Below, in pieces: positions 34,821-46,531 of a stretch of 64,000 bases of DNA. Numbering within the stretch: the first letter of the stretch is position 1; every line of letters starts with the position of its first letter. A program made the translations under genes and the position numbers. Source of the stretch: Pseudomonas putida (GTDB lineage: Bacteria > Pseudomonadota > Gammaproteobacteria > Pseudomonadales > Pseudomonadaceae); NCBI RefSeq assembly GCF_028682475.1, contig NZ_JANHLE010000009.1, positions 62,001-126,000 on the forward strand. Reading direction: 5' to 3'. Under the pieces are notes generated by a model. It was not told where the DNA came from. It was given only the letters and a program-made list of their open reading frames with translations, and did no database searches.

Positions 34821-34878
34821 ATGCAAATAAGCTCTAATAGATATTCAAATGCTTCATTGACGGAATAAGAGCTTGCAT
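34821..34878. promoter_or_regulatory. imperfect dyad between atsK and the LysR gene
   Basis: ATGCAAATAAGCTCTAAT at 34821-34838 and AATAAGAGCTTGCAT at 34864-34878 form an imperfect inverted repeat around an AT-rich centre in the 182-bp divergent region. It is a plausible operator for the SftR-like regulator; this is inferred only from symmetry and place. Confidence 0.4.
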
Positions 34879-34942
34879 TTAAAACCTGAGGCTTCGTGGC
34901 GGCAAATACCTTCGCCGTATTTTTGGAATGCCGGGAAAGCAT

Positions 34943-35869
34943 ATGGATCTTCGCCAACTGCGTTACTTCATCGCCCTCACTGAACACCGCAGTTTTGTTC
35001 GCGCCGCGGACGCCATGGGCATCACTCAACCGGCCTTCAGCCGCAGTATCCAGGGCCTGGAACAGGAATTCGGCTGTGTGCTGGTGGACCGTGGCAACAA
35101 GGACCTGCGCCCGACGCCGGAAGGCCAGGTGGTGTTGCAGCACGCCTTGCGCCTGGTTCAGGGGGCGGCACAGTTGAGTTGTGAAGTGCTGCAGATGACC
35201 AAGCTCGATGCGGGCGAGCTGCATTTCGGTTGCGGACCGGCCCCTGCCGTGCAGCTGGTGCCGCGCGCGCTGGCGCGGTTTCTTCAGGCGCACCCCAAGG
35301 TGCGCACCTGCCTTGAGGTGGATAACTGGGAGAAACTCAGCCGCGCGCTGAACCGTGAAGAGATCGAGTTTTTCATCGCCGATATCCGCCAGTTCGAGGC
35401 GGACCCGAACTATCAGACCCTGCCCTTGAGTCCGCGCCGCGGCCTGTTCTTCTGCCGCCCCGGGCATCCACTGCTGGCCAAGGACAGCCTGTCAACCAAC
35501 GACATGTTCGACTATCCGCTGGCCACCACGCTGATTCCGCCGGGGGTGCGCAAGCTGCTGGCCAACCTCAGCGGCAAGACCGATTTCACCCCGCAACTGC
35601 TCACCGAACACTTGCCGACCCTGGTCAGCCTGGTACTCGACAGCGATGCCATCGGTATCGGTACCGAAGAAGCCTTTGCCGAGGAGATCCAGCAGGGCCG
35701 CCTGGTGCGCCTGCACTGGCGCAACCTGCCGGCCAATCTCGACAGCCTCAATGCCCGCTGCGGCATTGTCAGCCGCAGCGGTTATCGCCTGTCGCCGGCG
35801 GCGCGGGCGATGATCGATACCCTGATCAGCCTCGATCAGCAGCCAGCGCTACAGGTGCTGGCTGGGTAA
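34943..35869 (+). CDS. sftR: LysR-type regulator of sulfate ester use (SftR-like)
   Basis: A 308-residue LTTR. The winged helix is MDLRQLRYFIALTEHRSFVR, AMGITQPAFSRSIQGLEQEF and DLRPTPEGQVVLQ. The effector domain includes LDAGELHFGCGPAPAVQLVP and DSDAIGIGTEEAFAEEIQQG. It is embedded between atsK and atsR, as SftR is linked to ats genes in P. putida S-313, so the name is by context and family. The effector is likely a sulfate ester. The ATG at 34943 is the canonical LTTR start, preferred to the frame opening at 34928. Its 3' end overlaps the convergent atsR gene by 44 bp. Confidence 0.78.
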   Translation: MDLRQLRYFIALTEHRSFVRAADAMGITQPAFSRSIQGLEQEFGCVLVDRGNKDLRPTPEGQVVLQHALRLVQGAAQLSCEVLQMTKLDAGELHFGCGPAPAVQLVPRALARFLQAHPKVRTCLEVDNWEKLSRALNREEIEFFIADIRQFEADPNYQTLPLSPRRGLFFCRPGHPLLAKDSLSTNDMFDYPLATTLIPPGVRKLLANLSGKTDFTPQLLTEHLPTLVSLVLDSDAIGIGTEEAFAEEIQQGRLVRLHWRNLPANLDSLNARCGIVSRSGYRLSPAARAMIDTLISLDQQPALQVLAG

Positions 35870-36872
35870 CCTGCGGCGCCAGCCACTGGCTGACCTTGAA
35901 CGGTTTGCGGATCAGCCGTTGTTCGGCAGCCAGGTCGACCGAGGCCTGCAGTTGGTCGAGGAACGGCTGGTCGAGGCTGGAACGGAAGGTCTGGCCGAGG
36001 ACTTCGTCCTGCAGGTCACGCTCAAGGATCACCGGCGGGTAGCTGGCCAGTCCTGAGACCAGCTGGATGTAAGCCTGCTTGTTGCTCTCGTCACTGAGCC
36101 ATTGCACCGCTTGCTGCTGGGCTTCCAGCAGGCGCTGGACCAGTTCGGGGTGGGCATCGACGAAGGCTCCGGCCCCCACCAGCACCGCCTGGATACTGCC
36201 GGCGCCCCCCAGGTCTTTGGTGTTCAACGGCAGTTCGGCAAGGCCGCGTTCCTGCAGCGCGGTCAAGCCCGACAGGCCCCAGGTAGCGTCAATCTGCCGG
36301 GCAGCCAAGGCAGCGACCGCGGCATTGAAATCGAGGTTGATGACCTTGAAGTCCTTCTCGCTCAGGCCCTGGCTGGCGAGTGCGGCATCAAACGACAGCT
36401 GGCTGGCGGTGCCGCGAAAGATCGCCACGCGCTTGCCCTTGAGATCCTGCAAGGTCTTGATGCCACTGCCCGGTGCCACGCCCAGATAGTGCTTGATGCC
36501 ACGCCCGGTAGCGGCCAGCAGGCGTGTATCGACACCGTTGGCCTTGCCGATGATGGCCGCCAGATCGCCCAGATAAGCGAAATCCACCTGGCCGTTGGCA
36601 AAGGCTTCGTTGATCACCGGCCCCGCCCCTTTGAAGTAATTCCACTGGATCGTGATGCCATCGGCGGCGAAGGCTTTTTCCAGCAGTTGCTGATTGCGCA
36701 GGACATCGGTGACCCCGCCTCCGGAGTGCTGGGTGCCGGCGCTCAGATCGGGGACGGCAATGCGAATCTCGCGGACCGCAGCGGCGTGCGCCAGCGGCGG
36801 CAGCCAGCCCACCACAGCGGCCAGGGCGGGAGCGGCAAACAGACTGAAAACACGGTTGATCGACAGGTTCAT
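35826..36872 (-). CDS. atsR: periplasmic sulfate ester/sulfonate-binding protein
   Basis: A 348-residue ABC substrate-binding protein. A signal peptide covers about residues 1-30 (FAAPALAAVVGWLPPLAHAA). The body resembles SsuA/NrtT-like binding proteins: DVLRNQQLLEKAFAADGITI, WNYFKGAGPVINEAFANGQV, DFAYLGDLAAIIGKANGVDT and KTLQDLKGKRVAIFRGTASQ. It would capture sulfate esters or sulfonates and hand them to the AtsB/AtsC transporter encoded divergently. The start at 36872 begins the signal peptide; the 47-residue longer frame is rejected. The 279-bp AT-rich gap to atsB presumably contains both sulfur-starvation promoters. Confidence 0.85.
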   Translation of the reverse strand: MNLSINRVFSLFAAPALAAVVGWLPPLAHAAAVREIRIAVPDLSAGTQHSGGGVTDVLRNQQLLEKAFAADGITIQWNYFKGAGPVINEAFANGQVDFAYLGDLAAIIGKANGVDTRLLAATGRGIKHYLGVAPGSGIKTLQDLKGKRVAIFRGTASQLSFDAALASQGLSEKDFKVINLDFNAAVAALAARQIDATWGLSGLTALQERGLAELPLNTKDLGGAGSIQAVLVGAGAFVDAHPELVQRLLEAQQQAVQWLSDESNKQAYIQLVSGLASYPPVILERDLQDEVLGQTFRSSLDQPFLDQLQASVDLAAEQRLIRKPFKVSQWLAPQVTQPAPVALAADRG

Positions 36873-37151
36873 GGCACGCGACTCCTTGTAGTGATGCGGC
36901 CACGCTAACCAGATATTCGACAAGCAAATAAATACTAATAAATTACATTTTAATAACTTAAACACATAAACAAGCGGCCACGGGGGCTGCGACGGGCTAT
37001 GCCTCAGGCACACGCAAAATATGCCTGGAATGCATTGGATACCGCGCTACGGGGCTGCTTTAAATGCATTCTCTTATCACCTATTCGAATTTATTTTTAG
37101 AAAAATATACCTGAATAGAATATAGAAATAGCCAATCCACGGAGGTCCGCC

Positions 37152-38747
37152 ATGGCCCGAGCATCACTCCCCAGTCTGCCCCTGGCCATACCTGCAAGGC
37201 GACTGCAAACAGTCGGCACACCGTTTCAGGCACGCCTCCAGGCCTGGTACCTGCCACTGGCCCTGGCCCTGCTGTGGTGGCTGGCCAGCCGCAATCAGTG
37301 GATGAGCGAACAGATACTGCCAGCGCCGAGTCTGGTCTGGCAGAGCGCGCAGGAGCTGGCCCACGGCGAGTTGTGGGCGCACTTGGCAATCAGCCTGCAA
37401 CGCTTGCTGATCGGTTTGCTGGCCGGGGTCAGCAGCGGTGCCCTGCTCGGCGCCTGGCTGGGTTGCAGCCGTCGCGCCGAACGCCTGGTGCTGCCCACCT
37501 TCAACGCCCTGGCGCAGATCCCCACGCTGGCCTGGGTGCCGTTGTTCATGGTGCTGTTCGGCATTGGCGAGCTGCTCAAGCTGGTGGTGCTGGTCAAGGC
37601 GATCATCGTGCCGGTCACCCTGCATACCCTGGTCGGCGTGCGTGACGCGCAACCGCGTCTGCGCGAAGCGGCGGCCGTGCTCCAGCTGCCACGCCGCTTG
37701 CTGGTTACCCGACTGATCCTGCCCGCCGCGCTGCCAGCTTTTCTCGCCGGGGTGCGCCTGGCCCTGGCCACCGGTTGGTCGTCGTTGCTGGCGGTAGAAC
37801 TGCTCGCCTCCAGTGAGGGCATCGGCTACCTGATGGTCTGGGCCCGGCAGCTGTTCATGCTCGACATCGTCTTCGTCTGCATCGCTGTTATCGGCCTGCT
37901 CGGTTTTGCCATGGACCGCGGCCTCGGCTGGCTGGATCGACGGCTGGTGCACTGGCCGCATCCGCCCGGTGCCGAACTGCGGGTGCAGCGTCTGCACGGC
38001 CGCGAACGCCTGCAAGCCTTGCTGTTGCCCCTGGCACTGCTGGTGGTGTGGCAGCTGGCAAATCAGTTGCAGTGGGTCGACAGCAATATCCTCGTAGCCC
38101 CCGTGCAGGTGTTGAGTACGGCCTGGAACGGTGTAGTCGATGGCTCGCTGACGGCGGCCCTGGCGGTCAGTGTCGGTCGCGCCCTGGCGGGTTTGCTGCT
38201 CGGCGGCGGCCTGGGCTTTGCGCTGGGCTTGTGGCTGGGCTTGTCGCGACCGGCCGAGCGCCTGCTGGGGCCAAGCCTGGCCGGTCTGCGGCAGATTGCG
38301 ATCTTTGCCTGGGTGCCGCTACTCACGGCCTGGTTCGGCCTGGGTGAGCTGGCCAAATGGGTGTTTGTCGGCCTGGCGGCGTTCTTTCCGCTGTTCATCG
38401 CCACCCAGCGCAGTGTCGCCAACCGTTCGCCGCAGCTGGATGAAGCCGCTCGCGTACTCCATCTGAACCTGCGCCAGCGCCTGTTGCGTCTGGTGTTGCC
38501 CGGCGCGGCCCCGGGCATCTTCGCCGGCCTGCGCGTCGGCTTGATCTATGCCTGGCTGGGCACCATCGGCGCCGAATACTTCATGCCCTCCGGCGGCGGT
38601 ATCGGCAGCCTGATGATCGGTGCCCAGCAACTGCTGCGCATGGACCTGATCATGGCCGGGATGCTCCTGGTCGGCCTCACCGGCGCGCTGTTGGGCGCCC
38701 TCGGACAACACATCGAATCGCGCGCCACGCGCTGGAGACGAGCATGA
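37152..38747 (+). CDS. atsB: fused two-domain ABC permease for sulfate esters
   Basis: A 531-residue inner-membrane protein, about twice the length of SsuC-type permeases. It contains two BPD_transp_1 halves, each with its own cytoplasmic EAA loop: LREAAAVLQLPRRLLVTRLI with LPAALPAFLAG at about 175-210, and LDEAARVLHLNLRQRLLRLV with LPGAAPGIFAG at about 425-465. About 12 helices result, so one chain can replace the usual homodimer. AtsB of P. putida S-313 is described as such a double-size permease. The start has a GGAGGT box six bases upstream. It overlaps atsC by four bases. Confidence 0.87.
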   Translation: MARASLPSLPLAIPARRLQTVGTPFQARLQAWYLPLALALLWWLASRNQWMSEQILPAPSLVWQSAQELAHGELWAHLAISLQRLLIGLLAGVSSGALLGAWLGCSRRAERLVLPTFNALAQIPTLAWVPLFMVLFGIGELLKLVVLVKAIIVPVTLHTLVGVRDAQPRLREAAAVLQLPRRLLVTRLILPAALPAFLAGVRLALATGWSSLLAVELLASSEGIGYLMVWARQLFMLDIVFVCIAVIGLLGFAMDRGLGWLDRRLVHWPHPPGAELRVQRLHGRERLQALLLPLALLVVWQLANQLQWVDSNILVAPVQVLSTAWNGVVDGSLTAALAVSVGRALAGLLLGGGLGFALGLWLGLSRPAERLLGPSLAGLRQIAIFAWVPLLTAWFGLGELAKWVFVGLAAFFPLFIATQRSVANRSPQLDEAARVLHLNLRQRLLRLVLPGAAPGIFAGLRVGLIYAWLGTIGAEYFMPSGGGIGSLMIGAQQLLRMDLIMAGMLLVGLTGALLGALGQHIESRATRWRRA

Positions 38748-39568
38748 ACGCCATTGCCCATCCGTTGGTCAGTTTCAATCAGGTCGGTAAACACTTCGCC
38801 GTGGCGGGTGGTGAGCTGGAGGCCATCCGCGACTTCAACCTGCAGATCGCCGACGGCGAATTCGTCGCCATTGTCGGTGCCAGTGGCTGTGGAAAATCCA
38901 CCCTGCTGCGTCTGTTGATCGGCCTCGACAACGACTACCAGGGCCAGATTCTGATCGACGGCCAGCCGCTCACCGGCATCGGTAGCGAGCGCGGCATCGT
39001 GTTCCAGGAACACCGCCTGTTCCCTTGGCTGAGCGTGCACGAAAACATCGCCCTGGGCCTGGTCAACAGCACATTAGCCACCAGCGAACGCGAGCAACGG
39101 ATTGCCGAGTACATCGCCCTGGTCGGCCTGCAGGACTTCAGCCAGGCCTACCCGCACCAGCTCTCCGGCGGCATGGCCCAGCGCGTGGCGATTGCCCGCG
39201 GCCTGGTGGCCAGCCCGCGGATTCTGCTGCTCGACGAACCCTTCGGGGCCCTCGATGCGCTGACCCGCCAGCAGATGCAGGAAGAACTGCTGGCGATCCG
39301 TCAACGCGCGCGCATCACCACCTTGCTGGTGACTCACGATGTCGAAGAAGCGCTGTTCCTGGCTGACCGCGTGGTGGTGCTGGAGCCGCGCCCGGGGCGC
39401 ATCAAGCGCATCAACAGCATCGACCTGGCGCACCCGCGCCAGCGCTCCAGCTACGACTTCCACCGTCTGCGCGAAGCGCTGTTGCACGAACTGACCGCCG
39501 ACGACCGCTACCTGCCGGCCGCGCCGGCACAGATCCACAACCTGCCCCTGTCCTACCTTGCCTATTGA
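38744..39568 (+). CDS. atsC: ABC ATPase for sulfate ester uptake
   Basis: A 274-residue nucleotide-binding subunit of the nitrate/sulfonate/taurine class. Walker A is GASGCGKST (45-53), the Q-loop FQEHRLFPW (88-96), the signature LSGGMAQRVAIARGL (140-154) and Walker B LLLDEPFGALD (161-171). The H-loop is VTHDVEEALFLADRVVVL. It pairs with AtsB, whose stop it overlaps by four bases, and with AtsR. The arylsulfatase gene begins 10 bp downstream, so import and hydrolysis are coexpressed. Confidence 0.88.
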   Translation: MNAIAHPLVSFNQVGKHFAVAGGELEAIRDFNLQIADGEFVAIVGASGCGKSTLLRLLIGLDNDYQGQILIDGQPLTGIGSERGIVFQEHRLFPWLSVHENIALGLVNSTLATSEREQRIAEYIALVGLQDFSQAYPHQLSGGMAQRVAIARGLVASPRILLLDEPFGALDALTRQQMQEELLAIRQRARITTLLVTHDVEEALFLADRVVVLEPRPGRIKRINSIDLAHPRQRSSYDFHRLREALLHELTADDRYLPAAPAQIHNLPLSYLAY

Positions 39569-41858
<2,290 letters not shown>

Positions 41859-41948
41859 AACGCCTCGAAGGTCAACTCTGTCGGCTAGCCGACAGACAGC
41901 CGGAATGTCTGCAGGGCAAGCTCACGTCACCCTTCAGGAGGAACAATA

Positions 41949-42455
41949 ATGAAAAACCTCGTCGAACACCTCAGTCAATATGCGGCCTACCACCGTGACC
42001 CACGCAATATCGCCACCCACTTCGTCGGCATTCCGATGATCGTGGTGGCGGTGACGGTGTTGTTATCGCGTCCGGGGCTGGATCTGGCTGGCATGTGGCT
42101 GTCGCCAGCGTTGTTGGTGGCACTGGTGACGGCCTGGTTCTACCTGCGCCTGGATCAGCAGTTTGGTCTGATCATGGCGTTGCTGCTGGGCCTGTGCCTG
42201 TGGGCCGGCCAGGTGCTGGCGCTGCAAAGCACCCTTGTCTGGTTGAGCGCAGGGCTGGGTTTGTTCGTGGTCGGCTGGGTGATCCAGTTTGTCGGTCATC
42301 ACTATGAAGGACGCAAACCAGCGTTTGTCGATGATCTGAGCGGATTGATCATCGGGCCGTTGTTCGTGGTTGCGGAGTTGGGGTTTGTGCTGGGGCTGCG
42401 GCCGGAACTGAAGCAGGCTATCGAACACAACGCCGGGCCGGTGGCGATTCGCTGA
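41949..42455 (+). CDS. Mpo1-like (DUF962) membrane protein
   Basis: A 168-residue inner-membrane protein with about four helices. The family signature HLSQYAAYHRDPRNIATHFV at the N-terminus and WVIQFVGHHYEGRKPAFVDD in the second half supply conserved histidines. In yeast Mpo1 these bind Fe(II) for alpha-oxidation of 2-hydroxy fatty acids. Bacterial members are also known as YGL010w-like proteins. A good AGGAGG-type box lies before ATG 41949. A REP pair follows the stop. It is divergent from the Crp-family gene with about 90 bp between starts. Confidence 0.88.
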   Translation: MKNLVEHLSQYAAYHRDPRNIATHFVGIPMIVVAVTVLLSRPGLDLAGMWLSPALLVALVTAWFYLRLDQQFGLIMALLLGLCLWAGQVLALQSTLVWLSAGLGLFVVGWVIQFVGHHYEGRKPAFVDDLSGLIIGPLFVVAELGFVLGLRPELKQAIEHNAGPVAIR

Positions 42456-42471
42456 AAATTTGTCGCGGGGC

Positions 42472-42526
42472 AAGCCCGCTCCCACCGGGATGATGAAAAC
42501 CTGTGGGAGCGGGCTTGCCCCGCGAT
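42472..42526. repeat. REP pair, GCGGGC type
   Basis: Inverted copies at 42472-42485 (extending from GTCGCGGGGC) and 42503-42526, between the convergent Mpo1-like and pcaC genes. It is the most compact pair in the window, with 17 nt between copies. Confidence 0.9.
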
Positions 42527-42531
42527 CTGGC

Positions 42532-42924
42532 TCAACCTCTGGACTCAACTCCCAACTCATCCCACACCGACTCGGCCAGGTGGAAGGTCGCATTGGCCGC
42601 CGGAATACCGCAGTAGATCGCGCTCTGCATCAGCACTTCCTTGATCTCCTCACGGGTCACGCCATTGCTGGCGGCTGCGCGCAGGTGCAGCTTGAGCTCT
42701 TCGTTGCGGTTCATGCCGATCAGCATGGCGATGGTGATCAGGCTACGGGTATGCCGTGGCAAGCCCGGACGCGTCCAGATATCACCCCAGGCATGGCGGG
42801 TGATCATTTCCTGGAACTCGCTGTTGAACGCCGTCAGGTTGTTCAGGCTGCGGTCGACATGGGCGTCGCCGAGTACTGCACGGCGTACTTGCATGCCTTC
42901 TTCGTAACGTTGTTTTTCGTCCAC
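42532..42924 (-). CDS. pcaC: 4-carboxymuconolactone decarboxylase
   Basis: A 130-residue member of the AhpD/CMD fold that converts 4-carboxymuconolactone to beta-ketoadipate enol-lactone. Typical motifs are WGDIWTRPGLPRHTRSLITI, RNEELKLHLRAAASNGVTRE and EIKEVLMQSAIYCGIPAANA. It is a separate protein here, not fused to PcaD as in some bacteria. It lies 10 bp downstream of pcaD in the leftward pca operon and is probably the last gene, with a REP pair right behind it. Confidence 0.96.
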   Translation of the reverse strand: MDEKQRYEEGMQVRRAVLGDAHVDRSLNNLTAFNSEFQEMITRHAWGDIWTRPGLPRHTRSLITIAMLIGMNRNEELKLHLRAAASNGVTREEIKEVLMQSAIYCGIPAANATFHLAESVWDELGVESRG

Positions 42925-42934
42925 GAATTGCTCC

Positions 42935-43726
42935 TCAACGGGCCAGCAAAAAGTCGATCACCCGGCGGCTGAACGGCTCGCCGACTTCGACGTTGGACAG
43001 GTGCGCGGCATGGAACTCGGCGTATTTGGCGCCTTGCACGTTCTCCTGGATGAACAGCCCACCCGCCGGCGGCGTCACCGCGTCGTGACTGCCGGAGATC
43101 ACCAGCATCGGCGCCTTGATCACACCCAGCTGAGTACGGAAATCGGCATCGCGTACCGCACCACAGTTGGCCGCATAACCTTGTGGCGAAGTGGCGGCGA
43201 GCATGTCGGTGATGCGCTTGGCCTGGTCGGGGTTGGTCGAGGAATAGGCCGGGGTGAACCAGCGCTCGATCGAGGCATCGCGAAGACCGACCATCGCTTC
43301 TTTACCCTCGCGCAAGACCATCTCGATGCGCGGATTCCAGGTGTCCGGCGAGCCGATCTTGGCGGCGGTGTTGCAGACGATCAACCGGTTCAAGCGTTGG
43401 CCAGCATTGATCCCCAGCCACTGACCGATCAGGCCGCCCATGGACAAGCCACAGAAATGCGCACGTTCGATCTTCAGGGCATCCAGCAGTGCCAGTACAT
43501 CCTGGCCCAGTTGCTCAATGCTGTACGGCCCTTCGGTTACCAGCGAGCCACCATGGCCACGGGTGTCGTAGCGCAGCACGCGAAAGTGCGCGGCGAAGGC
43601 CGGCATCTGGGTGTCCCACATGTGCAGATCGGTGCCCAGGGAGTTGGACAGCACCAACACCGGCGCGCCTTCAGGGCCGTCGAGTTGATAGTTGAGTGCG
43701 CCATCGGCGAGTTGTACCTGTGCCAC
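42935..43726 (-). CDS. pcaD: 3-oxoadipate enol-lactonase
   Basis: A 263-residue alpha/beta-hydrolase that opens beta-ketoadipate enol-lactone to beta-ketoadipate. The nucleophile is Ser95 in CGLSMGGLIG, the acid is in VISGSHDAVTPP, and the histidine is in FHAAHLSNVE. RYDTRGHGGS is also typical. It lies 11 bp after pcaB and 10 bp before pcaC, so the three form one translational block. Confidence 0.95.
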   Translation of the reverse strand: MAQVQLADGALNYQLDGPEGAPVLVLSNSLGTDLHMWDTQMPAFAAHFRVLRYDTRGHGGSLVTEGPYSIEQLGQDVLALLDALKIERAHFCGLSMGGLIGQWLGINAGQRLNRLIVCNTAAKIGSPDTWNPRIEMVLREGKEAMVGLRDASIERWFTPAYSSTNPDQAKRITDMLAATSPQGYAANCGAVRDADFRTQLGVIKAPMLVISGSHDAVTPPAGGLFIQENVQGAKYAEFHAAHLSNVEVGEPFSRRVIDFLLAR

Positions 43727-43737
43727 TGCAGCCTCCT

Positions 43738-45102
43738 TCAGGCATTGAAACGGTGATGTTCGGCCAGCGCCCGCTCGACCCAGACACGGGCCTGACCGAG
43801 GTAATGGGCCGGATCGAGCAGACGATCGAGTTCGTCTGCCGAAAGTTCGGCGCTCACCTGCGGATCGTCGCCAAGCACGGCGCGCAGGTGGCGTTGTTCG
43901 GCTACTGCGCGTTTGCAGCAGGTTTCCAGCAAATGATGCGCGGTGTCGCGACCCAGGCGTTGGGCCAGAACAATGCTGACCGCTTCAGCCAGCACCAGGC
44001 CCTGAGTCAGATCGAGGTTATCGCGCATCCGCGCGGCATCGACCTGCAGGCCGTCGGCGATGATCTGCGCCTGACGCAACGCACCGGAGACCAGACAGCA
44101 GATGTCCGGCAGGGTCTCCCACTCGGCGTGCCACAAACCCAGGCTACGTTCATGCTCCTGCGGCATCGCGGCAAACAGGGTCGACAGCAATCCCGGCACC
44201 CGCGTTGCCGCGCCGATCAGCACGGCGGCACCCACCGGGTTGCGTTTGTGCGGCATAGTCGATGAACCGCCTTTGCCTGGCGCTGCGGGTTCGAAGACTT
44301 CCGCCGCTTCGGTCTGCATCAGCAGGCTGATATCGCGACCCATCTTGCCGAGGCTGCCGGCAATCAGACCAAGCACCGAGGCGAATTCCACCAGACGGTC
44401 GCGCTGGGTGTGCCAGGGTTGCTCCGGCAACTGCAGGTTCAACTGCGCCGCCAAGGCTTCGGCCACCGGCAGGGCCTGCTCACCGAGCGCCGCCAGGGTC
44501 CCGGAGGCACCGCCGAACTGCAGGGTGAGCAAGCGTGGTTTGAGTTCTTGCAGACGCTGACGATGACGGGTCAAAGCGCCCAGCCAGCCGGCGATCTTCA
44601 TGCCCAGGGTGACGGGCGTTGCATGTTGCAGCCAGGTACGCCCGGCCAGCGGTGTATCGGCATGCGCCTCGGCCTGACGTGCCAGTGCGTCGGCCAGTTG
44701 TTGCAGATCAGTCTCGATCAGGCTCAAAGCTGCTCGCAGTTGCAGGACCAGGCCGGTGTCCATCGCATCCTGGCTGGTAGCCCCCAGATGCACATAACGC
44801 TCGGCTTCCGGCACACCACTGGCGATCACCTTGCCCAGCGCCTTGACCAGCGGAATCGCCGAATTGCCGGCAATGCCAATGGCTTCGGCCAGCGCGGCAA
44901 AGTCGTAGCGTTCGGCCTGACAGGCCGCCACGATAGGCGCCACCGCCACCCGCGGAATTACCCCCACGGCCGCTTCGGCGCGCGCCAGGGCCGCTTCGAA
45001 ATCCAGCATGCCCTGCACCCGGCCTCGGTCGGAAAACACCTCGCGCATGGCGGGGGCAGTGAAGTAGGCATCGAACAGCTGATTGCCCGGTCGCGGGTTC
45101 AT
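43738..45102 (-). CDS. pcaB: 3-carboxy-cis,cis-muconate cycloisomerase
   Basis: A 454-residue member of the fumarase/aspartase superfamily that lactonises 3-carboxymuconate, the product of protocatechuate 3,4-dioxygenase. The superfamily signature is GKGGSSTMPHKRNPVGAAVL. Other conserved regions are GATSQDAMDTGLVLQLR and AGRTWLQHATPVTLGMKIAG. Length matches PcaB (about 450). It lies about 20 bp after the pcaT stop and just before pcaD. The dioxygenase genes pcaGH that supply its substrate are not in this window. Confidence 0.95.
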   Translation of the reverse strand: MNPRPGNQLFDAYFTAPAMREVFSDRGRVQGMLDFEAALARAEAAVGVIPRVAVAPIVAACQAERYDFAALAEAIGIAGNSAIPLVKALGKVIASGVPEAERYVHLGATSQDAMDTGLVLQLRAALSLIETDLQQLADALARQAEAHADTPLAGRTWLQHATPVTLGMKIAGWLGALTRHRQRLQELKPRLLTLQFGGASGTLAALGEQALPVAEALAAQLNLQLPEQPWHTQRDRLVEFASVLGLIAGSLGKMGRDISLLMQTEAAEVFEPAAPGKGGSSTMPHKRNPVGAAVLIGAATRVPGLLSTLFAAMPQEHERSLGLWHAEWETLPDICCLVSGALRQAQIIADGLQVDAARMRDNLDLTQGLVLAEAVSIVLAQRLGRDTAHHLLETCCKRAVAEQRHLRAVLGDDPQVSAELSADELDRLLDPAHYLGQARVWVERALAEHHRFNA

Positions 45103-45121
45103 TTCCTAGTCCTTCAACAGG

Positions 45122-46411
45122 TCATTGATCGTGGTGCAGGTACGCCGCCTGTTTAGGCAAGCGCAGGCTGAACAGGAAGGCGATCGCCATCATGGCGGTA
45201 ACGTACCAGTAAAAGGTGTTCTCCATGCCCATCGACTTCAACCCCAGCGCCACATATTCGGCCGAACCGCCAAAGATTGCGTTGGCCACCGCATAGGCCA
45301 GGCCGACACCCAGGGCGCGGACCTGCGGCGGGAACATCTCGGCTTTAACCAGGCCGCTGATCGAGGTATAGAAACTGACGATACACAGCGCCAGGGTGAT
45401 CAGCACGAAGGCCAGGAACGGGCTGGTGACGGTTTTCAGCGCCATCAGGATCGGTACCGTAAACACGGTACCCAAAGCACCGAACAGCAGCATCGAATTA
45501 CGCCGGCCAATGCGGTCGGAGAGCATGCCGAACAAAGGCTGCATGCACATGTACAGGAACAGTGCGCCGGTCATGATGAAACTGGCGGTCTTGGCGCTCA
45601 TGCCGGCGGTGTTCACCAGGTACTTCTGCATGTAGGTGGTGAAGGTATAGAAAATCAGCGAGCCACCTGCGGTGTAGCCCAGCACGGTGATGAAGGCTGC
45701 GGTGTGGTGACGGAACAGCCCGGCGACACTGCCGGCCTCTTTGTCGTTACGGGTTTCGGCGCTGCTGGTCTCTTCCAGCGAGCGGCGCAGGAACAACGAG
45801 ATCACCGCCGCAACCGCCCCCACCACGAACGGAATCCGCCAGCCCCAGGCACGCAGCTCATCCTCGCTGAGCAGTTGCTGGAGAATCACCACCACCAGCA
45901 CCGCCAGCAGTTGCCCGCCAATCAGGGTCACGTACTGGAACGAGGCAAAGAACCCGCGCTGACCGCGCAAGGCCACTTCACTCATGTAGGTCGCGGTCGT
46001 GCCGTATTCACCGCCCACCGACAGGCCCTGGAACAGCCGCGCCAGCAACAGCAGCGCCGGCGCCCAGGCACCGATCGTGGCATAGGTCGGTAAACAGGCG
46101 ATGACCAGGGAGCCGGCACACATCATCAGCACCGAGATCATCATCGAATTCTTGCGGCCATGCCGGTCGGCCACCCGCCCAAACAGCCAGCCACCAATCG
46201 GCCGCATCAGAAAGCCAGCGGCAAACACCCCGGCGGTGTTGAGCAACTGCACCGTCGGATCGTCAGAAGGGAAAAATGCCGGGGCAAAGTAAATGGCGCA
46301 AAAGGCATAGACATAGAAGTCGAACCACTCCACCAGGTTGCCCGAGGAGGCACCGACGATGGCGAAGATGCGCTTACTGCGTTCCTCACCGGTGTAATAG
46401 GCTGTTGTCAT
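45122..46411 (-). CDS. pcaT: MFS dicarboxylate transporter of the pca cluster
   Basis: A 429-residue, 12-helix metabolite:H+ symporter. The hallmark [20 protein letters not shown] lies in TM1, [20 protein letters not shown] follows, and [20 protein letters not shown] lies in TM4. It closely resembles the kgtP-like product encoded at 12.6 kb, so the two are paralogues. PcaT in P. putida takes up beta-ketoadipate and related dicarboxylates, consistent with its place between pcaF and pcaB. A good AGGAG box precedes the ATG. A 120-bp gap without a gene separates it from pcaF. Confidence 0.88.
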   Translation of the reverse strand: MTTAYYTGEERSKRIFAIVGASSGNLVEWFDFYVYAFCAIYFAPAFFPSDDPTVQLLNTAGVFAAGFLMRPIGGWLFGRVADRHGRKNSMMISVLMMCAGSLVIACLPTYATIGAWAPALLLLARLFQGLSVGGEYGTTATYMSEVALRGQRGFFASFQYVTLIGGQLLAVLVVVILQQLLSEDELRAWGWRIPFVVGAVAAVISLFLRRSLEETSSAETRNDKEAGSVAGLFRHHTAAFITVLGYTAGGSLIFYTFTTYMQKYLVNTAGMSAKTASFIMTGALFLYMCMQPLFGMLSDRIGRRNSMLLFGALGTVFTVPILMALKTVTSPFLAFVLITLALCIVSFYTSISGLVKAEMFPPQVRALGVGLAYAVANAIFGGSAEYVALGLKSMGMENTFYWYVTAMMAIAFLFSLRLPKQAAYLHHDQ

Positions 46412-46531
46412 GGCAATTCACTCCTGGAGGGTTACTGGAGTCTAGACACAATCAGTAACACCCTCGTTCCACAAACAATCCCCCCGGCCCCGCGACCCTG
46501 CGTGGGAGCCGCGTGTCCGGGGGTATTGGCT

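Noticed and set aside
46500..46520. GTGGGAGCCGCGTG, a possible REP element before pcaF
   Set aside because: Only the first bases match and no inverted partner is present; at most a decayed remnant.
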